This document shows positions 62,630 through 64,000 of a stretch of DNA of 64,000 nt, piece after piece; position 1 is the stretch's first letter; the number at the start of each line of letters is the position of its first letter. The position numbers and the translations under genes are program-made. Under the pieces are notes generated by a model, which ran no database searches, was not told the origin of the DNA, and saw nothing but the letters and a program-made list of their open reading frames with translations. The DNA is from Dillenia suffruticosa (lineage: Eukaryota; Streptophyta; Magnoliopsida; Dilleniales; Dilleniaceae), in NCBI GenBank assembly GCA_033439265.1, contig JAVTVX010000010.1, forward strand, positions 9,486,001 through 9,550,000. The letters are read 5' to 3'.

Positions 62630-63642
62630 CTCTTTTTTAATTTTTCATTCTTTTGCATAATTCTGAATGTGATGCTTTGGCCTGATAAATGTCATGTGAT
62701 CATTCTCCGTATATGTTGTGCAAGAGATTCCCCATCTCACATATGCTTTGGCTTGAGTAATGTTAATTGCTGATTTATTCATGTGCTGCTAATTTATCAC
62801 TCACTAGCCTCCTCGTTTTAGTTTCTGCTGTTAATGTCTGTTTCCCCCTACAAACACTATTTCTGAGCCACTTTTAATTGAGAATTGAAGGCATTCTATA
62901 TTCTCTTTGCAGTTATTTAAAATCAGCGAAGAAGTGGTGGTTGATGCAACAGATAAGGGAAACATAGCACGCTTAATTAATCACTCGGTAAGTTTTATTC
63001 TGCTTTTGATGGACATTCTTTTGGGAATCTTCTCAGAGGAACAGATTGTTTGTCCAAATGGCCTCCTTGTTATGCAGCTGCAGAAGGTTTTTATTTATTT
63101 ATTTATTTATTTTGGGGGGGGGGACTCCATGTTTCTTGACATTAGCACATTGCTAATAGACCTCCAAACTTTTGTTGCATTAATTGCTGGTGTCAATGTT
63201 AATGGAGGGCCATAATTGCTGAACATCCTGGTGAAGTTGTGATGACAAAAAATGGGAGCCAGACTTTCCCTATCCAATATTTGATTACCTGTGTTTGTTC
63301 TCCTTCAAATGATGCGTATAGGATATAATTATGTTGCTCTTTCGGTGTTCATTATTTTATCCTTTTCATTTGCAGTGTATGCCCAACTGCTATGCAAGGA
63401 TCATGAGTGTGGGTGATGATGAGAGTCGGATTGTGCTGATTGCAAAAACTAATGTATCTGCTGGCGACGAGCTAACGTCTCTCTCTCTCTGTCTCTCTAA
63501 AGATAATTATTTTTATGCAGATATTTATGTTTTGCTTATATTGATCCGCAGGTATGATTACTTGTTTGATCCTGATGAATGTGATGAGTTCAAAGTTCCC
63601 TGTTTATGTAAAGCTCCAAACTGCAGGCAATTCATGAATTAG
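51927..63642 (+). CDS. ATX4/ATX5: Trithorax-like H3 lysine methyltransferase, ATX3/4/5 group, 23 exons
   Basis: Exons 51927-52859, 52996-53051, 53146-53359, 53571-53699, 53803-53871, 53954-54022, 54131-54216, 54370-54462, 55044-55179, 56268-56373, 56511-56610, 56938-57062, 57361-57506, 58057-58161, 58856-58920, 59169-59379, 59875-59961, 60069-60125, 60210-60299, 61409-61495, 62913-62987, 63376-63476, 63552-63642; frame kept throughout, 1,076 aa. Basic N-terminus (MIIKKNLK); PWWP about 255-331; PHD about 450-510; PHD about 645-693 with extended PHD to about 811 ([23 protein letters not shown]); SET about 935-1056 ([31 protein letters not shown]); post-[16 protein letters not shown]. No FYRN/FYRC, unlike ATX1/2. 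Predicted nuclear H3K4 methyltransferase with an intact NHSC core. The wording of the extended PHD is closer to ATX4/5 than to ATX3, from memory. Confidence 0.93.
56157..56204. repeat. Compound (CT)n(CA)n microsatellite in ATX-like intron 9
   Basis: About 12 CT units run straight into about 12 CA units, some 65 bp upstream of the exon 10 acceptor. Confidence 0.85.
57063..57360 (+). other. GC-AG intron (intron 12 of the ATX-like gene)
   Basis: The protein requires [12 protein letters not shown]. The only join that gives it is exon end AAAG at 57062 followed by GCATGC, with acceptor TTTTCAG at 57360. No GT donor nearby restores the conserved residues. Confidence 0.75.
59632..59661. repeat. (AT)n microsatellite in ATX-like intron 16
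   Basis: About 15 alternating AT units. Confidence 0.85.
60126..60209 (+). other. GC-AG intron (intron 18 of the ATX-like gene), 84 nt
   Basis: The exon ends CTACAG at 60125 and is followed by GCAAGG, a good match to the GC-donor consensus AG|GCAAGT. Joining to AAGACAGAA gives the family-like [13 protein letters not shown] donor 6 nt downstream (60132) would instead add Ala-Arg. Confidence 0.65.
60717..61080. mobile_element. MITE-like insertion in ATX-like intron 19
   Basis: About 360 bp with GGGGTGTTTGGTTCAAATT at one end and the complement of AAAATGTTTGGCTTAGC at the other. The interior is rich in AAAAGT/ACTTTT motifs and non-coding. The imperfect inverted ends suggest an hAT- or Harbinger-type MITE; I found no clean target duplication. 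Confidence 0.4.
61605..61703 (+). mobile_element. tRNA-derived SINE-like remnant with (TA)n end
   Basis: An A-box-like TATAGCTCAACTAGCACC (61615-61632) and a degenerate B-box GAGTTGGATCC (61657-61667), followed by an (AT)n run to about 61,703. It lies in ATX-like intron 20, just before an hAT-like MITE. Confidence 0.4.
61728..62115. mobile_element. hAT-type MITE in ATX-like intron 20
   Basis: 388 bp. The left end is TAGACCTGGCCATTGGGCC; the complement of the right end is TAGACCTAGCCACCAGGTC. The flanking 8-mers TGTTTTCC (61720-61727) and TGTTTCAC (62116-62123) match at 6 of 8 positions, fitting a decayed 8-bp hAT duplication. The interior is GC-richer than the intron and holds a poly(T) run near 61,979-62,000. 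No transposase. Confidence 0.65.
62598..62625. repeat. (CT)n microsatellite in ATX-like intron 20
   Basis: About 14 CT units within a pyrimidine-rich stretch, roughly 290 bp before exon 21. Confidence 0.85.
63477..63551 (+). other. 75-nt in-frame intron in the SET domain
   Basis: The intron lies between ELT and YDY, has donor GTCTCT in a CT-rich run and acceptor CCGCAG. It is divisible by three and free of stops, so retention would add 25 residues rather than end the protein. Confidence 0.8.
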
Positions 63643-64000
63643 GTGACAGAGAGAAAATACAGCCATTGTTTCTCCAAATGGAGCACTAACCTATATACTT
63701 TCTCCGCGGAATCTCATACAATTCTCCTTACTGATTTTGTAATTTTTTTTTAAAATTTATTTTTGCTCCAATCTTCAACAAAGATTTTGAGTTCAACATG
63801 GGGGAGGGGGAGGGGGAAGGAAAAGTTGTAATTTTTTAATGCTTTTCATCTTGTTTTTATATTCTTTCAAAGTCAATAAAAACGTTTTAGGCCTGCCCTT
63901 TTGGGCTTAGGCATTTGTATAAATAGCCCCCATGATATACTTGCTTTTATTTTTTGCTACAGAGGAATAGTATGGTCAAGTTGTTAAATCATGTTTCTTA
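63643..64000 (+). other. 3' region of the ATX-like gene with polyadenylation signal
   Basis: Non-coding sequence after the stop codon. AATAAA at 63875-63880 is the likely polyadenylation signal, about 235 bp after the stop, and is preceded by a GGGGGA-rich stretch near 63,801-63,820. Confidence 0.65.

Overview
The window looks like nuclear DNA of a flowering plant, probably a eudicot. The coding exons match known plant families, are separated by AT-rich GT-AG introns, and lie in AT-rich, repeat-loaded intergenic DNA. I support four complete protein-coding genes, one broken gene fragment and a set of transposable elements. All identifications are from reading the sequence and from memory of the families; no database search was run.

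Layout. 1,594-6,686 (minus): a 13-exon plastid-lipid-associated protein 14 type gene, a degenerate kinase-like domain plus a C-terminal fibrillin domain, with a G-box upstream. 7,696-13,401: a solo LTR of about 3.1 kb with a 5-bp target duplication, interrupted by a 2,565-bp non-autonomous CACTA transposon that has its own 3-bp duplication. 13,580-13,945: a copia gag fossil. 13,946-18,700: AT-rich DNA without recognised genes. 18,869-27,642 (plus): a BOBBER1-type NudC gene with a heat-shock element in its promoter and a 6.66-kb first intron that holds a decayed RTE LINE. 27,643-44,100: about 16 kb without a complete gene, containing a tRNA-derived SINE, an RTE LINE 3' end, an L1 3' fragment, a UPL6 first-exon pseudogene, a second copy of the MITE found in the first gene, and several simple repeats. 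44,369-48,950 (plus): a four-exon CCT-domain gene with a LINE fragment in intron 2. 51,927-63,642 (plus): a 23-exon trithorax-like H3 lysine methyltransferase of the ATX3/4/5 group (PWWP, PHD, extended PHD, SET, post-SET), apparently with two GC-AG introns and a frame-preserving 75-nt intron inside the SET core.

The genes are independent units, not an operon: one plastid protein, one chaperone-like protein, one putative transcriptional regulator and one chromatin enzyme. They share a (CT)n tract upstream of the start codon on the coding strand. I found no convincing new system. The most notable observations are the UPL6 exon-1 fragment, the nested LTR/CACTA structure with two opposed tRNA-like modules, the heat-shock element of the NudC gene and the splice-site peculiarities of the ATX gene.
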